Shown: positions 16,785 to 24,340 of the stretch, in pieces
Position numbering within the stretch: the stretch's first letter is position 1
Layout of the letters: each line of letters begins with the position of its first letter
Notes under the pieces: model-generated
What the model saw: only the letters and a program-made list of their open reading frames with translations
Database searches by the model: none
What the model was told of the DNA's origin: nothing
Virus record (IMG/VR): IMGVR_UViG_3300021952_000034
Span: 1 to 27,124 of that record
Strand: one strand, 5' to 3'
Source: a virus
Length of the DNA: 27,124 nucleotides
Translations under genes and position numbers: made by a program

Positions 16785-17136
16785 TATGTCAATAGAACAA
16801 AGATTTGCCGAAAGAAAAGGCATTTTTGAAGTGGATTTAAACATTTTGCATCACTTTTCTGACGGACTGTATGCAAAAGAAATGACTTTGCCCGCTGGTT
16901 ATGAGGCGTGTACACATTCCCATGTGTTTTCGCATCTAAGCATTTTGGCTAAAGGTCGTGTGATTGTGGAAACGGATAACACAATGCAAGAATTTAGTGC
17001 GCCAGCGTGTATTGAAATCAAAGCACATACTCGCCACAGAATAGAAGCATTGGAAGATAGCAAATGGTTTTGTATTCATGCCACCGAAGAAACTGATGTT
17101 TCTAAAGTGGATGAAGTATTGATTAAAGGGGAATAG
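16777..17136 (+). CDS. Cupin-fold protein
   Basis: The 119-aa product (from ATG 16777, overlapping the previous stop by 8 bases) looks like a single cupin barrel. Cupin motif 1 is present as G41-x5-H47-x-H49 with H53 at the usual acidic position and G60 after six residues. Motif 2 is weaker (P76 and H87). A three-His metal site is therefore plausible. ATG 16786 is an alternative start, and an open frame extends back to 16747 inside the neighbour. Neither candidate has a clear Shine-Dalgarno. Small cupins occur scattered in phage genomes, and their role is unknown. The place among virion genes suggests a structural or host-modifying role, but I cannot assign a substrate. Confidence 0.8.
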   Translation: MSDMSIEQRFAERKGIFEVDLNILHHFSDGLYAKEMTLPAGYEACTHSHVFSHLSILAKGRVIVETDNTMQEFSAPACIEIKAHTRHRIEALEDSKWFCIHATEETDVSKVDEVLIKGE

Positions 17137-17137
17137 T

Positions 17138-17959
17138 ATGCCAATAGAGTCAATGGCTTATGTAGCGGGTGCAAATCTTGTTGGTAGTTTGATTGGGGCA
17201 GATGCGGCTAAGAGTGCGGCTGGAACACAAGCACAATCTGCCCAAAATGCGTTAGATTTCCAAAAGCAACAGTTCAACACTATTCAGCAACAAGGTGCGC
17301 CAAGTCGTGCCGCTGGTTATAACGCGCTAAACACTTTGGGTAGTTTGGGTTCTGGTACTTATCAAATGTACGATGCCCAAGGAAATCCTATTGGCGCGGG
17401 TACTGGTTCTGATTATCTAACCCATCAATTTAATGCCGAAGATTTAAAAGCGGGACTAGCCCCAAATTACGACTTCATGTTGGGGCAAGGGCAAGAAGCA
17501 ACTAACCGCATGGCAAATGTAGGCGGTGGTTTAATTGGTGGTAACGCTTTAACTGGCTTAAATAGATACACCCAAGATTACGCTAATAATGCTTATCAAA
17601 ACGCATTTACCAACTATCAAAACCAACGCACAAACATTTACAACACTTTGGCTGGAATTGCTGGTTTAGGTCAAAATGCATACAACACTAGCGCACAAAC
17701 TGGTACAACTGCCGCAAATTCTATTGGAAACACAATCCAAGGTTTAGGTGCGGCACAAGCAAGTGGCACAGTAGGTTCGGCTAATGCATTAACTGGTGGC
17801 ATACAAAATGTGGCTAACCAATATTATTTGTCTCAATTATTAGGCAACAAAAACCCTGTTGTACCTCAAGGTGGGGTTAGCGCACCAACTGGGCCAGCAA
17901 TTGATTACAGTCGAGGTAATTATGGTGGAACTTCAACTGGTTCATTTATACCAGAATAA
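17138..17959 (+). CDS. DNA ejection/transfer-type protein, P22 gp7-like
   Basis: The 273-aa protein starts with a hydrophobic, glycine-zipper-like helix (ANLVGSLIGADAAKSAAG) and continues with Gln/Asn/Ala-rich helices (QSAQNALDFQKQQFNTIQQQ) and many Tyr-Gln-Asn repeats in the middle. Such proteins, with the GAPSRAAGYNALNTLGSLGSG segment, are commonly annotated as DNA transfer or internal virion proteins. P22 gp7 (229 residues) occupies the same relative place, just before gp20 and gp16. It would be packaged in the head and ejected to help form the DNA conduit across the envelope. AAAGGGGAA precedes the ATG, and 1 base separates it from the cupin stop. Confidence 0.82.
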   Translation: MPIESMAYVAGANLVGSLIGADAAKSAAGTQAQSAQNALDFQKQQFNTIQQQGAPSRAAGYNALNTLGSLGSGTYQMYDAQGNPIGAGTGSDYLTHQFNAEDLKAGLAPNYDFMLGQGQEATNRMANVGGGLIGGNALTGLNRYTQDYANNAYQNAFTNYQNQRTNIYNTLAGIAGLGQNAYNTSAQTGTTAANSIGNTIQGLGAAQASGTVGSANALTGGIQNVANQYYLSQLLGNKNPVVPQGGVSAPTGPAIDYSRGNYGGTSTGSFIPE

Positions 17960-17974
17960 TTTCAAGGAATAATC

Positions 17975-19420
17975 ATGGCAGAACCAGTAGCACTTGGAGT
18001 AAAACCACCAACACCAATGTCTTTAGCAGACATGGTTAATCTTGCGCGTGGCGCACAAGCATATCAACAAGCCGAGCAAGCCAATCCTTTAGCGTTGCAA
18101 AGAGCGCAGATGGAGATTGAACAACTCCAAAAGACTAATCCTATTGCGGCACAAAAAGCCGCTTTAGAACTTAGCACACTCCAACAAACACAACCAGCAA
18201 CAATCACAACAGCAACAGAACAAGCAAAACAAGCGCAAATTGGCACACAAAAACAACAACTTGAATTAGACCAAAGCCACTTTAGTTTGGCTGGCAATAT
18301 TTTGTCTGGTTTAGAAACACGCGCTCAATCGTTGGCTAAAAAAGGTGATACTGCTACTGCTTTAAAAGAACTTAAAGCGGCTGAATCATGGATGAACGCT
18401 AGTGGCATACCTTCAAAAGAGGGTGGGGCTACAAGACAAGCAGAAGAACAATTAAAAAATGGAGATTTCAAAAGTTATTTGGCTACGTTAGAAAACATGA
18501 GAAATGTTTTAGGTGGTGCGGCAAGCCGTTACCAAGCCAACTTACCACAAACTGCAACCCTTGCTGGCGCACCCGCTACCTATACGCAAGCAACTGGTGT
18601 TGCTAAACCTTTAGAAATTCAAGGAGAACAACCACCCGTTGCGCCGCCTCCATCGGTTGCGCCGCCTCCACAAATCGGTAAACCTCAAGGTGGCGCACAA
18701 CCACAAACTGGCGTTACACCAACACAAATGTCATTGCCTTACCCAGTTCGCAAGGCTGGTGACATCCGACCACTAGCACCCGCTGAACAACAAGACAAAG
18801 ATGCTGGTTTTACTTACAGAGATTCTCTAACAAAAGCAACGCAAAAACTAAGCGTATCTTTGCGTAATTTGGATGAAGTAATTAAAACGGCAGAAAAAGT
18901 TGGTGAGAACGAATGGAACAAAGGCGCTGGCATACTAGGAACGGCTGGTAGAGGTTTAAGTGTATTTTTAGGTACAGAGCAAGGTGTAAATTACAAACGC
19001 CTAAGTAAAGACTTGGCTAATTTGCAAATATCTTTGGGAGCGGACACATCTACTGATGCTGGTAAACAACTGTTAGCCGCGGCAAGTGGCGATATAACTT
19101 TACCACCAGATGTGTTGCAAGAGATAGCAAAAAGAACAAGGGCAGACAGACAAAATATTGAGATGCAAACCCAAGGCGCACAGATATTTTCACAAAAATA
19201 TGGTGACGCTAACCTTAAAAAGTTCCAAAAAGATTGGACTGATAACGCAAAAGACTCTAAAGTTTTTGAGGCTATTAGCATCTATAAGAGCGATATGCCA
19301 GAAGAAGATAAGAAAAAAGAAATCAACAAATTGTTTGCGGGGGCTTCACCTCAATACATAGAAAAAGTAAAACAATACAGAAGAAATCTTGAAAAATTGT
19401 CCGAGACTGGTGGTCTGTAA
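17975..19420 (+). CDS. Ejection-type internal virion protein, gp20 position
   Basis: The 481-aa protein is highly helical and Gln/Ala-rich. A coiled-coil N-terminal half (about 25-185) leads to a Pro-rich linker (about 220-260) with a tandem PPPSVAPPP element, then a second helical domain (about 270-480) with SVSLRNLDEVIKTAEKVGEN and ASGDITLPPDVLQEIAKR. P22 gp20 is 471 residues and lies in the same order. Sequence similarity to gp20 cannot be judged by eye, so the role as an ejection protein rests on position, size and composition. The start is preceded by CAAGGAATAATC, and the stop overlaps the next gene by 1 base (TAATG). Confidence 0.8.
   Translation: MAEPVALGVKPPTPMSLADMVNLARGAQAYQQAEQANPLALQRAQMEIEQLQKTNPIAAQKAALELSTLQQTQPATITTATEQAKQAQIGTQKQQLELDQSHFSLAGNILSGLETRAQSLAKKGDTATALKELKAAESWMNASGIPSKEGGATRQAEEQLKNGDFKSYLATLENMRNVLGGAASRYQANLPQTATLAGAPATYTQATGVAKPLEIQGEQPPVAPPPSVAPPPQIGKPQGGAQPQTGVTPTQMSLPYPVRKAGDIRPLAPAEQQDKDAGFTYRDSLTKATQKLSVSLRNLDEVIKTAEKVGENEWNKGAGILGTAGRGLSVFLGTEQGVNYKRLSKDLANLQISLGADTSTDAGKQLLAAASGDITLPPDVLQEIAKRTRADRQNIEMQTQGAQIFSQKYGDANLKKFQKDWTDNAKDSKVFEAISIYKSDMPEEDKKKEINKLFAGASPQYIEKVKQYRRNLEKLSETGGL
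18638..18673 (+). repeat. Tandem 18-bp repeat in Pro-rich linker
   Basis: GTTGCGCCGCCTCCA occurs at 18638-18652 and again at 18656-18670, a period of 18 bases, encoding two VAPPP units. It keeps the reading frame, so length change by slippage would only lengthen or shorten the linker between the two helical domains. Confidence 0.8.
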
Positions 19421-21453
19421 TGGCAGATGCATTTTCCGCAATATTTGGCGAAGAGACTAAAAATCCCGTTACGGATAGCAATTTAATTGCGCCTAAAAAA
19501 AGCCCATTTGCTAATCGTAATCCTCAGTTAAAAGCCGAGGATGACTTTGATGCTTTGTTTTCTGACATTGGTAAACAACCAGCACAGATTCAACAACAAG
19601 CACCGCAAAAGCCACAACAACCATCAACAAATCAACTTAGCCAATTTGGTCAAGGACTAGCCGCTTTAGGTGATGTAACTGTTGGTGGTGTTTTGCCTAT
19701 GGCTGGCTATGTTGCACAAGCCATAACAAGACCATTTACAACGCCACAAAAAGCAGAAGAAATTGGGAAAACCATATCTTCTGCTGTTGCACAACCATTT
19801 GGTAAAGCCTTTGGTGTAACTGAAACTGCTGGCTATAAAGGCGAAGCATTATCAAATTTGATGGGTTTTGTTAGCGAAAACGCATCTAAAGGTGCTGAGT
19901 GGATTTCTAAGCAAACTGGTTTGCCAATACAAGATGTAAACCACATGATGGCTACTTTAGGCATTGCGGTTGCTCCAGTCGCTGGAAAAGGCATTGTCAA
20001 GGTTGGTCAAGCCGCTGGTAAAGAATTAGGTTATTTGGGTGAAGCGGCAAAAACTGCTGTTAAACCTATGCAAGAGGCTTTTGAAAAAGCCAAAACACAA
20101 ATTCCTACTGTTCGTGTAGAACCAGTTGGCGGTATGCAATCCGCTGGAGCGGCGGCTACAACAAAGAAAGCAACGCTAGATGCGGCTATTTCAGAAGCAA
20201 GTCCAGAACTAAAAGCACAACTTGTAAAAGAAAATCCAGCAACGATTGACCCACAAATTTTGGAAAGATATTTAGATGCTGACAGCATTGGAATTAAATT
20301 AACTAAAGGTCAAGCAACGCAAGACCCTAATTTGATTTCATTTGAGCGCAATACGAGAGCAGAAGACCCAAGGCTAATTGATGCGTTAAATAAACAAAAT
20401 AAAGTTTTGCAAGAAAAAGCATTTGAAGTTAAAGAGAAAACAGCACCAGATGTGTTTGCCCCTGACTATGTGGCTAATGCTGAAGGCGCAATGGAATTTA
20501 TTGGCAACAAAATTAAACAGAACGAAAGTGCTGTTGGCGAGGCATACAAGGCATTGGATGACTTTGGTGCTGGCAAGATTGAAGTTGACAGCAAAACATT
20601 TGGTCAAAATGCACTTAAAGCCTTGTCTGAAAAAGAAGATATAGACTTTTTGCCATCTATCATTAAGTCAAAGATTGATACTTATGCTGGCGGCAAGCCA
20701 ATGAACTTTGCCCAATACGAGAATCTTCGCACTCAGATTGCTAGAGAAACTCGCAAGGCGCAGAAGGCAGACGATGGTAATGCTGTCCATGCGTTGACTT
20801 TGGTTCGTGGTGAACTAGAGAAATTACCTTTAATTGGTGAGACAGTAGAAGCAAAGGCTTTGGCTGACAAGGCTAGAGCAACCGCTAAAGCAGAGTTTGA
20901 CCTTCTTAATCGTGATAGTCCAAACTACAACAAAGTCTATGCGGACTTGGTTAACGGCAAGACAGACACCAAAGATTTTATCCAAAGCGCGGTACTGAGG
21001 TCTAAAAACAAAGACTTTGCTAAAACGATGGAATTGTTTGATGACCCAACTGCTAAACAGCATTTAAAGGCTGGTGCTTTGGATGTCATTATTAGGGATG
21101 CTACTGATGCAAGCGGCAACTTTAAAACAGCGGCTTTCGCCAAAGCAATAGAAAACCTTGATGTAAACAAAAAGTTAGATGTGTTATTTGGAGAAGACGC
21201 ACAAACTTTGCGTAAGATTGCTAAAACTGGTCAACTTATTGAGGCTAGGCCAACTGGTCAATATGTAAATGAGCCAAACACAGCATTGGCTATGGCGGCT
21301 CAATATGGTAAAAAACTAGCAACACAAATACCTGTTGTTGGTAGAGTAATAGAACCAGCGGGACAAGTATTAGCGGAAAGAGCATCCAAAAAGGCTGTTT
21401 CTGAATCTCTGCGCCCAGGCGCGGGCGTAAAAATCAAAGACATAGGAAAGTAA
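19420..21453 (+). CDS. Large ejection-type internal virion protein, gp16 position
   Basis: The 677-aa protein follows the gp20-position gene as TAATG and sits where P22 has gp16 (609 residues). The N-terminus has AFSAIFGEE and a DDFDALFSDIG segment, then a Gln/Pro-rich stretch (about 50-75). Next come amphipathic Gly/Ala-rich helices (about 75-210, e.g. GGVLPMAGYVAQAITRPF and GIAVAPVAGKGIVKVGQAAG) that could insert into membranes. A long helical body follows (about 250-640), and the C-terminus is basic. These traits fit ejected membrane-active virion proteins. I see no lytic transglycosylase or peptidase motif. Assignment is by context and composition rather than a firm family match. Confidence 0.8.
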   Translation: MADAFSAIFGEETKNPVTDSNLIAPKKSPFANRNPQLKAEDDFDALFSDIGKQPAQIQQQAPQKPQQPSTNQLSQFGQGLAALGDVTVGGVLPMAGYVAQAITRPFTTPQKAEEIGKTISSAVAQPFGKAFGVTETAGYKGEALSNLMGFVSENASKGAEWISKQTGLPIQDVNHMMATLGIAVAPVAGKGIVKVGQAAGKELGYLGEAAKTAVKPMQEAFEKAKTQIPTVRVEPVGGMQSAGAAATTKKATLDAAISEASPELKAQLVKENPATIDPQILERYLDADSIGIKLTKGQATQDPNLISFERNTRAEDPRLIDALNKQNKVLQEKAFEVKEKTAPDVFAPDYVANAEGAMEFIGNKIKQNESAVGEAYKALDDFGAGKIEVDSKTFGQNALKALSEKEDIDFLPSIIKSKIDTYAGGKPMNFAQYENLRTQIARETRKAQKADDGNAVHALTLVRGELEKLPLIGETVEAKALADKARATAKAEFDLLNRDSPNYNKVYADLVNGKTDTKDFIQSAVLRSKNKDFAKTMELFDDPTAKQHLKAGALDVIIRDATDASGNFKTAAFAKAIENLDVNKKLDVLFGEDAQTLRKIAKTGQLIEARPTGQYVNEPNTALAMAAQYGKKLATQIPVVGRVIEPAGQVLAERASKKAVSESLRPGAGVKIKDIGK

Positions 21454-21456
21454 AAC

Positions 21457-22197
21457 ATGGCAGTCAATCTCTCCCCCATTGGTAACGGCTTTCAGTTCTT
21501 TACCATTCTTGGACAACCTCTTGCTGGTGGCAAGATATACACCTATCAAGCGGGTTCGTCTACGCCTCTTGCTACCTATACCGATAACACGGGTGCAACG
21601 GCTAATGCCAATCCTATCGTATTGGGTACTGATGGCAGGCCAGCAACTGAAATATGGCTAACCTATGGCTATAACTACAAGTTTGTTCTGAAAGACGCTA
21701 ACGACACCACGATTCAGACTTACGACAATTTGTATGGAATTATTGGCACACAACCAGCAACGGGTGCGACTATTCCCGCAGGCTTAATTGCTATGTGGTC
21801 TGGTTCGATTGGTTCTATCCCATCGGGTTGGTATTTGTGTGATGGTTCTAACGGCACACCTAACCTGACAGACCGATTCATTATTGGTGCTGGTTCTACC
21901 TATGCGGTAAACGGAACTGGTGGTGTGTCTAGCGTAACGCTGACAACAAACAATATGCCATCGCATACGCACACGGCTACTGTGACTGACCCAGGCCACT
22001 TGCACAATTGGGGTTCTACAAATGGAATCTTGAGTGGTGGTGGAAATGCAACTCAATTTTTTGCCACAAATAGTAGTAATGTGACAACGCAAACTGCTGT
22101 AACTGGTATTTCTGTTGCCAACTCTACTACTGGTTCTGGCACATCGTTCTCTATCCTTAATCCTTACTACGCTTTAGCGTTTATCCAGAAGGCTTAA
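21457..22197 (+). CDS. Short tail fibre with collar domain and His cluster
   Basis: The 246-aa protein has three parts. Residues about 10-95 (QFFTILGQPLAGGKIYTY, TDGRPATEIWLTYGYNYKF) resemble the head-binding N-terminal module found on many podovirus spikes, including P22 tailspike in pattern. Residues about 106-145 form a phage tail collar domain (IPAGLIAMWSGSIGSIPSGW, YLCDGSNGTPNLTDRFIIGAG). The tip has PSHTHTATV and PGHLHNW, giving H170, H172, H181 and H183, reminiscent of the metal-binding HxH tip of T4-type short fibres, and ends NPYYALAFIQKA as such fibres do. It lies where P22 encodes its tailspike. It probably docks to the tail hub and contacts the cell surface. Confidence 0.9.
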   Translation: MAVNLSPIGNGFQFFTILGQPLAGGKIYTYQAGSSTPLATYTDNTGATANANPIVLGTDGRPATEIWLTYGYNYKFVLKDANDTTIQTYDNLYGIIGTQPATGATIPAGLIAMWSGSIGSIPSGWYLCDGSNGTPNLTDRFIIGAGSTYAVNGTGGVSSVTLTTNNMPSHTHTATVTDPGHLHNWGSTNGILSGGGNATQFFATNSSNVTTQTAVTGISVANSTTGSGTSFSILNPYYALAFIQKA

Positions 22198-22198
22198 T

Positions 22199-22396
22199 AT
22201 GTCTGAAGATATAGCAACACGCATCGCGGTGCATGAAGCCATCTGTGCCGAGCGATACAAGAATATCGAGGAATCATTAGCGGCTGGTGAAAAGCGCATG
22301 ACCAAGATTGAATACTTGTTGTATGCGGTTATGGCTTGTGTGCTGTTAGGCCCTAATGTAGCGGCTACCTTTATCCACAAGTTCTTCGGGGTGTGA
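22199..22396 (+). CDS. Small single-TM protein, XhlA/holin-like
   Basis: The 65-aa product has a charged helical N-terminus (EDIATRIAVHEAICAERYKN, then IEESLAAGEKRMTKIE) and one transmembrane helix at about residues 39-60 (YLLYAVMACVLLGPNVAATF). This layout resembles XhlA-type lysis proteins, and it is the first gene of the lysis cassette, 1 base after the collar fibre. It may act as a second holin, as a holin partner or as a membrane anchor. Function within lysis is inferred. The stop TGA lies 1 base before the apparent ATT start of the next gene. Confidence 0.82.
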   Translation: MSEDIATRIAVHEAICAERYKNIEESLAAGEKRMTKIEYLLYAVMACVLLGPNVAATFIHKFFGV

Positions 22397-22397
22397 C

Positions 22398-23108
22398 ATT
22401 GACCCTTTCTCTTTACTCATGCTTGCCCAAGGCGCAGTCTCTGCTATCAAGCAAGGCTGTGCAATGTTGCACGAAGGGCGCATGGAGTTGGAGGGCGCTA
22501 AAAAGACCATTGAAGGGGTCATGGCTGATGTCAAAGCCATTAGGGGAATGTGGGACTGGTTACTTGGGCTATTTGTCAAAAAGCCTGCCAAGCCAGCCGA
22601 AACCAAGCCTGTGGCGAAAGCGAAAGCGAAAGCAAAACAGCAGTCCTATGAAGAACTTGAACTCAAACTCATTAGCGAAGTTGGGGCAAACATTGGCTTG
22701 CTATTTGACATTCAACAACAAATTACAAACGGCTATCTTGAACTAGAGGAAACATCAAAAACAAACTACAACCCAGACCAAAACACTAGCAAAAAAGCGA
22801 TAGAACGGGCTTTAATCGAGTTGCAACTTGAGAAAATGATGGAACAGACCAGAGAGGCAATGGTCTACGCTCCACCAGAATTAAAAGACTTGTATTCTCG
22901 CTTTTTAAAGATGTACAAAAAAATTGAGCAAGAACAAGAATGGGCAAGGTCTGAGATGATTCGTAGGGCTAGATTGGCTAGATGGAAAAGGGAACAGTAT
23001 GAAATTTTTTGTATTGAGATAACAAGTGGGGTAATTGCCGTGGTATTTATTTCTTTACTATTTGGGTGGCTAATGTGGCAACTGCGCGTCTTGTCGGATG
23101 GATTCTGA
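22398..23108 (+). CDS. Membrane-anchored protein of lysis cassette, apparent ATT start
   Basis: The likely product is 236 aa, starting at ATT 22398 and reading (M)DPFSLLMLAQGAVSAIKQG. The first ordinary start is ATG 22419, but nothing like a Shine-Dalgarno precedes it, whereas GGGGTG (22388-22393) lies just before the ATT. No ATG, GTG or TTG occurs in frame after the stop at 22359. The protein has an amphipathic N-terminus, a Lys/Ala/Pro linker (about 60-80), a helical middle, a basic patch (EMIRRARLARWKREQ) and a C-terminal transmembrane helix (about 205-230). I recall proteins beginning DPxS with the same end layout beside lysis genes of aquatic phages. Function unknown. If ATT is not used, the gene starts at 22419. 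Confidence 0.8.
   Translation: MDPFSLLMLAQGAVSAIKQGCAMLHEGRMELEGAKKTIEGVMADVKAIRGMWDWLLGLFVKKPAKPAETKPVAKAKAKAKQQSYEELELKLISEVGANIGLLFDIQQQITNGYLELEETSKTNYNPDQNTSKKAIERALIELQLEKMMEQTREAMVYAPPELKDLYSRFLKMYKKIEQEQEWARSEMIRRARLARWKREQYEIFCIEITSGVIAVVFISLLFGWLMWQLRVLSDGF
22614..22637 (+). repeat. GCGAAA hexanucleotide repeat
   Basis: Three perfect GCGAAA units (22614-22631) plus a degenerate fourth encode alternating Ala-Lys in the linker of the 236-aa membrane protein. Units of 6 bases do not shift the frame. Confidence 0.8.
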
Positions 23109-23239
23109 CTGCGGTGGCTTTGTGTCTTATTGTTGGTGTAACCTCAATGGCATACATAGAAACGTTGTATATGAAAGCCCAACTCAAACGAGAGATAAAA
23201 GAACTTCGTAGATTAAAACAGGAACTGAAGGAAAAATAA
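23075..23239 (+). CDS. Hidden 54-aa membrane protein with GTG start
   Basis: This small gene starts GTG at 23075, inside the end of the previous gene (34-base overlap), and its TAA overlaps the next ATG as TAATG. It fills exactly the stretch 23109-23238, which otherwise holds no gene. The product begins (M)ATARLVGWILTAVALCLIVG, giving one transmembrane helix at about residues 6-28, followed by a strongly charged helix (KAQLKREIKELRRLKQELKE). GGGTGG lies 6 bases before the GTG. The layout (N-terminal anchor then coiled coil) recalls a short inner-membrane spanin or an antiholin, but the protein is much shorter than typical Rz, so the role is open. Confidence 0.75.
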   Translation: MATARLVGWILTAVALCLIVGVTSMAYIETLYMKAQLKREIKELRRLKQELKEK

Positions 23240-23766
23240 TGCTTACTTTACTATCAACCCTTTTGTCATTCTTAATGGGTGGCTTACCTAAACTGTTGGA
23301 CTTTTTTCAAGACCGCGCAGATAAAGCGCATGAACTTGAATTAGCCCGTATGCAAACTGAGCGTGAACTAACTTTGAAAAAGGCTGGTTTAGAAGCGCAA
23401 GAACATATTGAGGCTATTCACTTGGATGAAATTAAAGTCCAAGCGGATGTAACTAATGCCCAAACGCAAGTGGCTATGGTTAACGCCAAGTCAGAAGAAC
23501 GCAAAGCCCTTTATGCTCATGATATTGAGATTAGCAAGGGTGCATCTACATGGGTTATCAATGCTCGCGCTATGGTGCGACCAGCCCTTACTTATGGAAT
23601 GTTTTGCTTACTTGTGTTTGTTGACATAGCAGGCTTTTTGTACGCTTGGCACTCCAATGTGCCTTTTACAGAGTGTTTAGACCAACTATGGGATAACGAT
23701 ACTCAGTTAATTTGGGCATCTATTGTGGCATTTTGGTTTGGCTCACAAGCGTTTGAGAAGAAATGA
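23239..23766 (+). CDS. Holin of the 3-TM (gene-transfer-agent type) family
   Basis: The 175-aa product has a hydrophobic N-terminal segment (about 2-23), a long charged coiled coil (about 25-95), then WVINARAMVRPALTYGMF leading into a second membrane helix (about 114-137), and a third (about 155-172) ending IVAFWFGSQAFEKK. The VRPxxTY and FWFGSxxFEK motifs are what I associate with the family called 'holin of 3TMs'. It would form the timed membrane lesion that lets the endolysin out. It starts in a TAATG overlap with the 54-aa gene and overlaps the endolysin start as ATGA. Confidence 0.87.
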   Translation: MLTLLSTLLSFLMGGLPKLLDFFQDRADKAHELELARMQTERELTLKKAGLEAQEHIEAIHLDEIKVQADVTNAQTQVAMVNAKSEERKALYAHDIEISKGASTWVINARAMVRPALTYGMFCLLVFVDIAGFLYAWHSNVPFTECLDQLWDNDTQLIWASIVAFWFGSQAFEKK

Positions 23767-24239
23767 ATATCAGCCAACGCTGTTTAGAAGGTATTAAGCA
23801 TCACGAAGGCGTGAGACAAAAGCCTTATCGTGATAGCGTATATCTGTGGACTGTGGGGGTTGGTCATTTAATGTATGACTCCCAAGCCAAATTGCCTGTT
23901 GAACAAAGAATGGCAGTTCAACTAACACCAGAAGATAACCGAGTTTTCAGTATGGAGGAAGTTGATGCAATTCTCAGACATGACCTTAATAGGTTTTGCG
24001 TTGGAGTCCAAAAGTTTTGCCCTGTTGCTCTCACTCAAGGTCAATTTGATGCTCTTGTTAGTTTTTCTTTTAATGTGGGATTGGGTACGCTCCAGCGTTC
24101 TACGCTCCGTCAAAAGGTGCTACGAGGCGATTTTGAGGGCGCGGCAGAAGAATTCCTTAAATACACAAAAGCAGGCGGTAAAGTTTTAAAAGGTCTAGTG
24201 ACCAGAAGAAACGATGAACGCGCTTTGTTTTTAAGTTAA
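23763..24239 (+). CDS. Endolysin, T4-type lysozyme (GH24)
   Basis: The 158-aa enzyme hydrolyses the glycan backbone of peptidoglycan. The GH24 catalytic pattern E-x8-D-x5-T is complete: E15 in HHEGVRQKPYRD, D24, and T30 in LWTVGVGH. Further family features are FDALVSFSFNVGLGTLQRST (about 96-115) and LVTRRNDERALFL near the end. There is no signal peptide or SAR helix, so export should depend on the upstream holin. Length matches short phage lysozymes. It begins inside the holin stop (ATGA) and ends with TAA 24237-24239, which overlaps the stop codon of the last gene on the opposite strand. Confidence 0.96.
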   Translation: MNISQRCLEGIKHHEGVRQKPYRDSVYLWTVGVGHLMYDSQAKLPVEQRMAVQLTPEDNRVFSMEEVDAILRHDLNRFCVGVQKFCPVALTQGQFDALVSFSFNVGLGTLQRSTLRQKVLRGDFEGAAEEFLKYTKAGGKVLKGLVTRRNDERALFLS

Positions 24240-24340
24240 TCTTTGTCCCAAGAGCAATAGATTACAGCGACTATCACGCCCACTCCGATGCAAACGCCAA
24301 GCATGAGCAAGGCAAATAAAGTTAATATGCTTTCAATCAT
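24236..24340 (-). CDS. 34-aa single-TM peptide at end of minus operon
   Basis: The reading frame starts ATG at 24340-24338, overlapping the TGA of the 61-aa gene (ATGA), and ends TAA at 24238-24236. It encodes 34 residues: MIES, a continuous hydrophobic run (ILTLFALLMLGVCIGVGVIV, then AVIYC) and a SWDKD tail, clearly one transmembrane helix with a short acidic-basic end. GGAGG lies about 11 bases before the ATG, slightly far but usable. The tight coupling and clean hydrophobic pattern make a real gene likely. It could be a superinfection-exclusion or lysis-modulating peptide, but no function can be assigned. Confidence 0.68.
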   Translation of the reverse strand: MIESILTLFALLMLGVCIGVGVIVAVIYCSWDKD

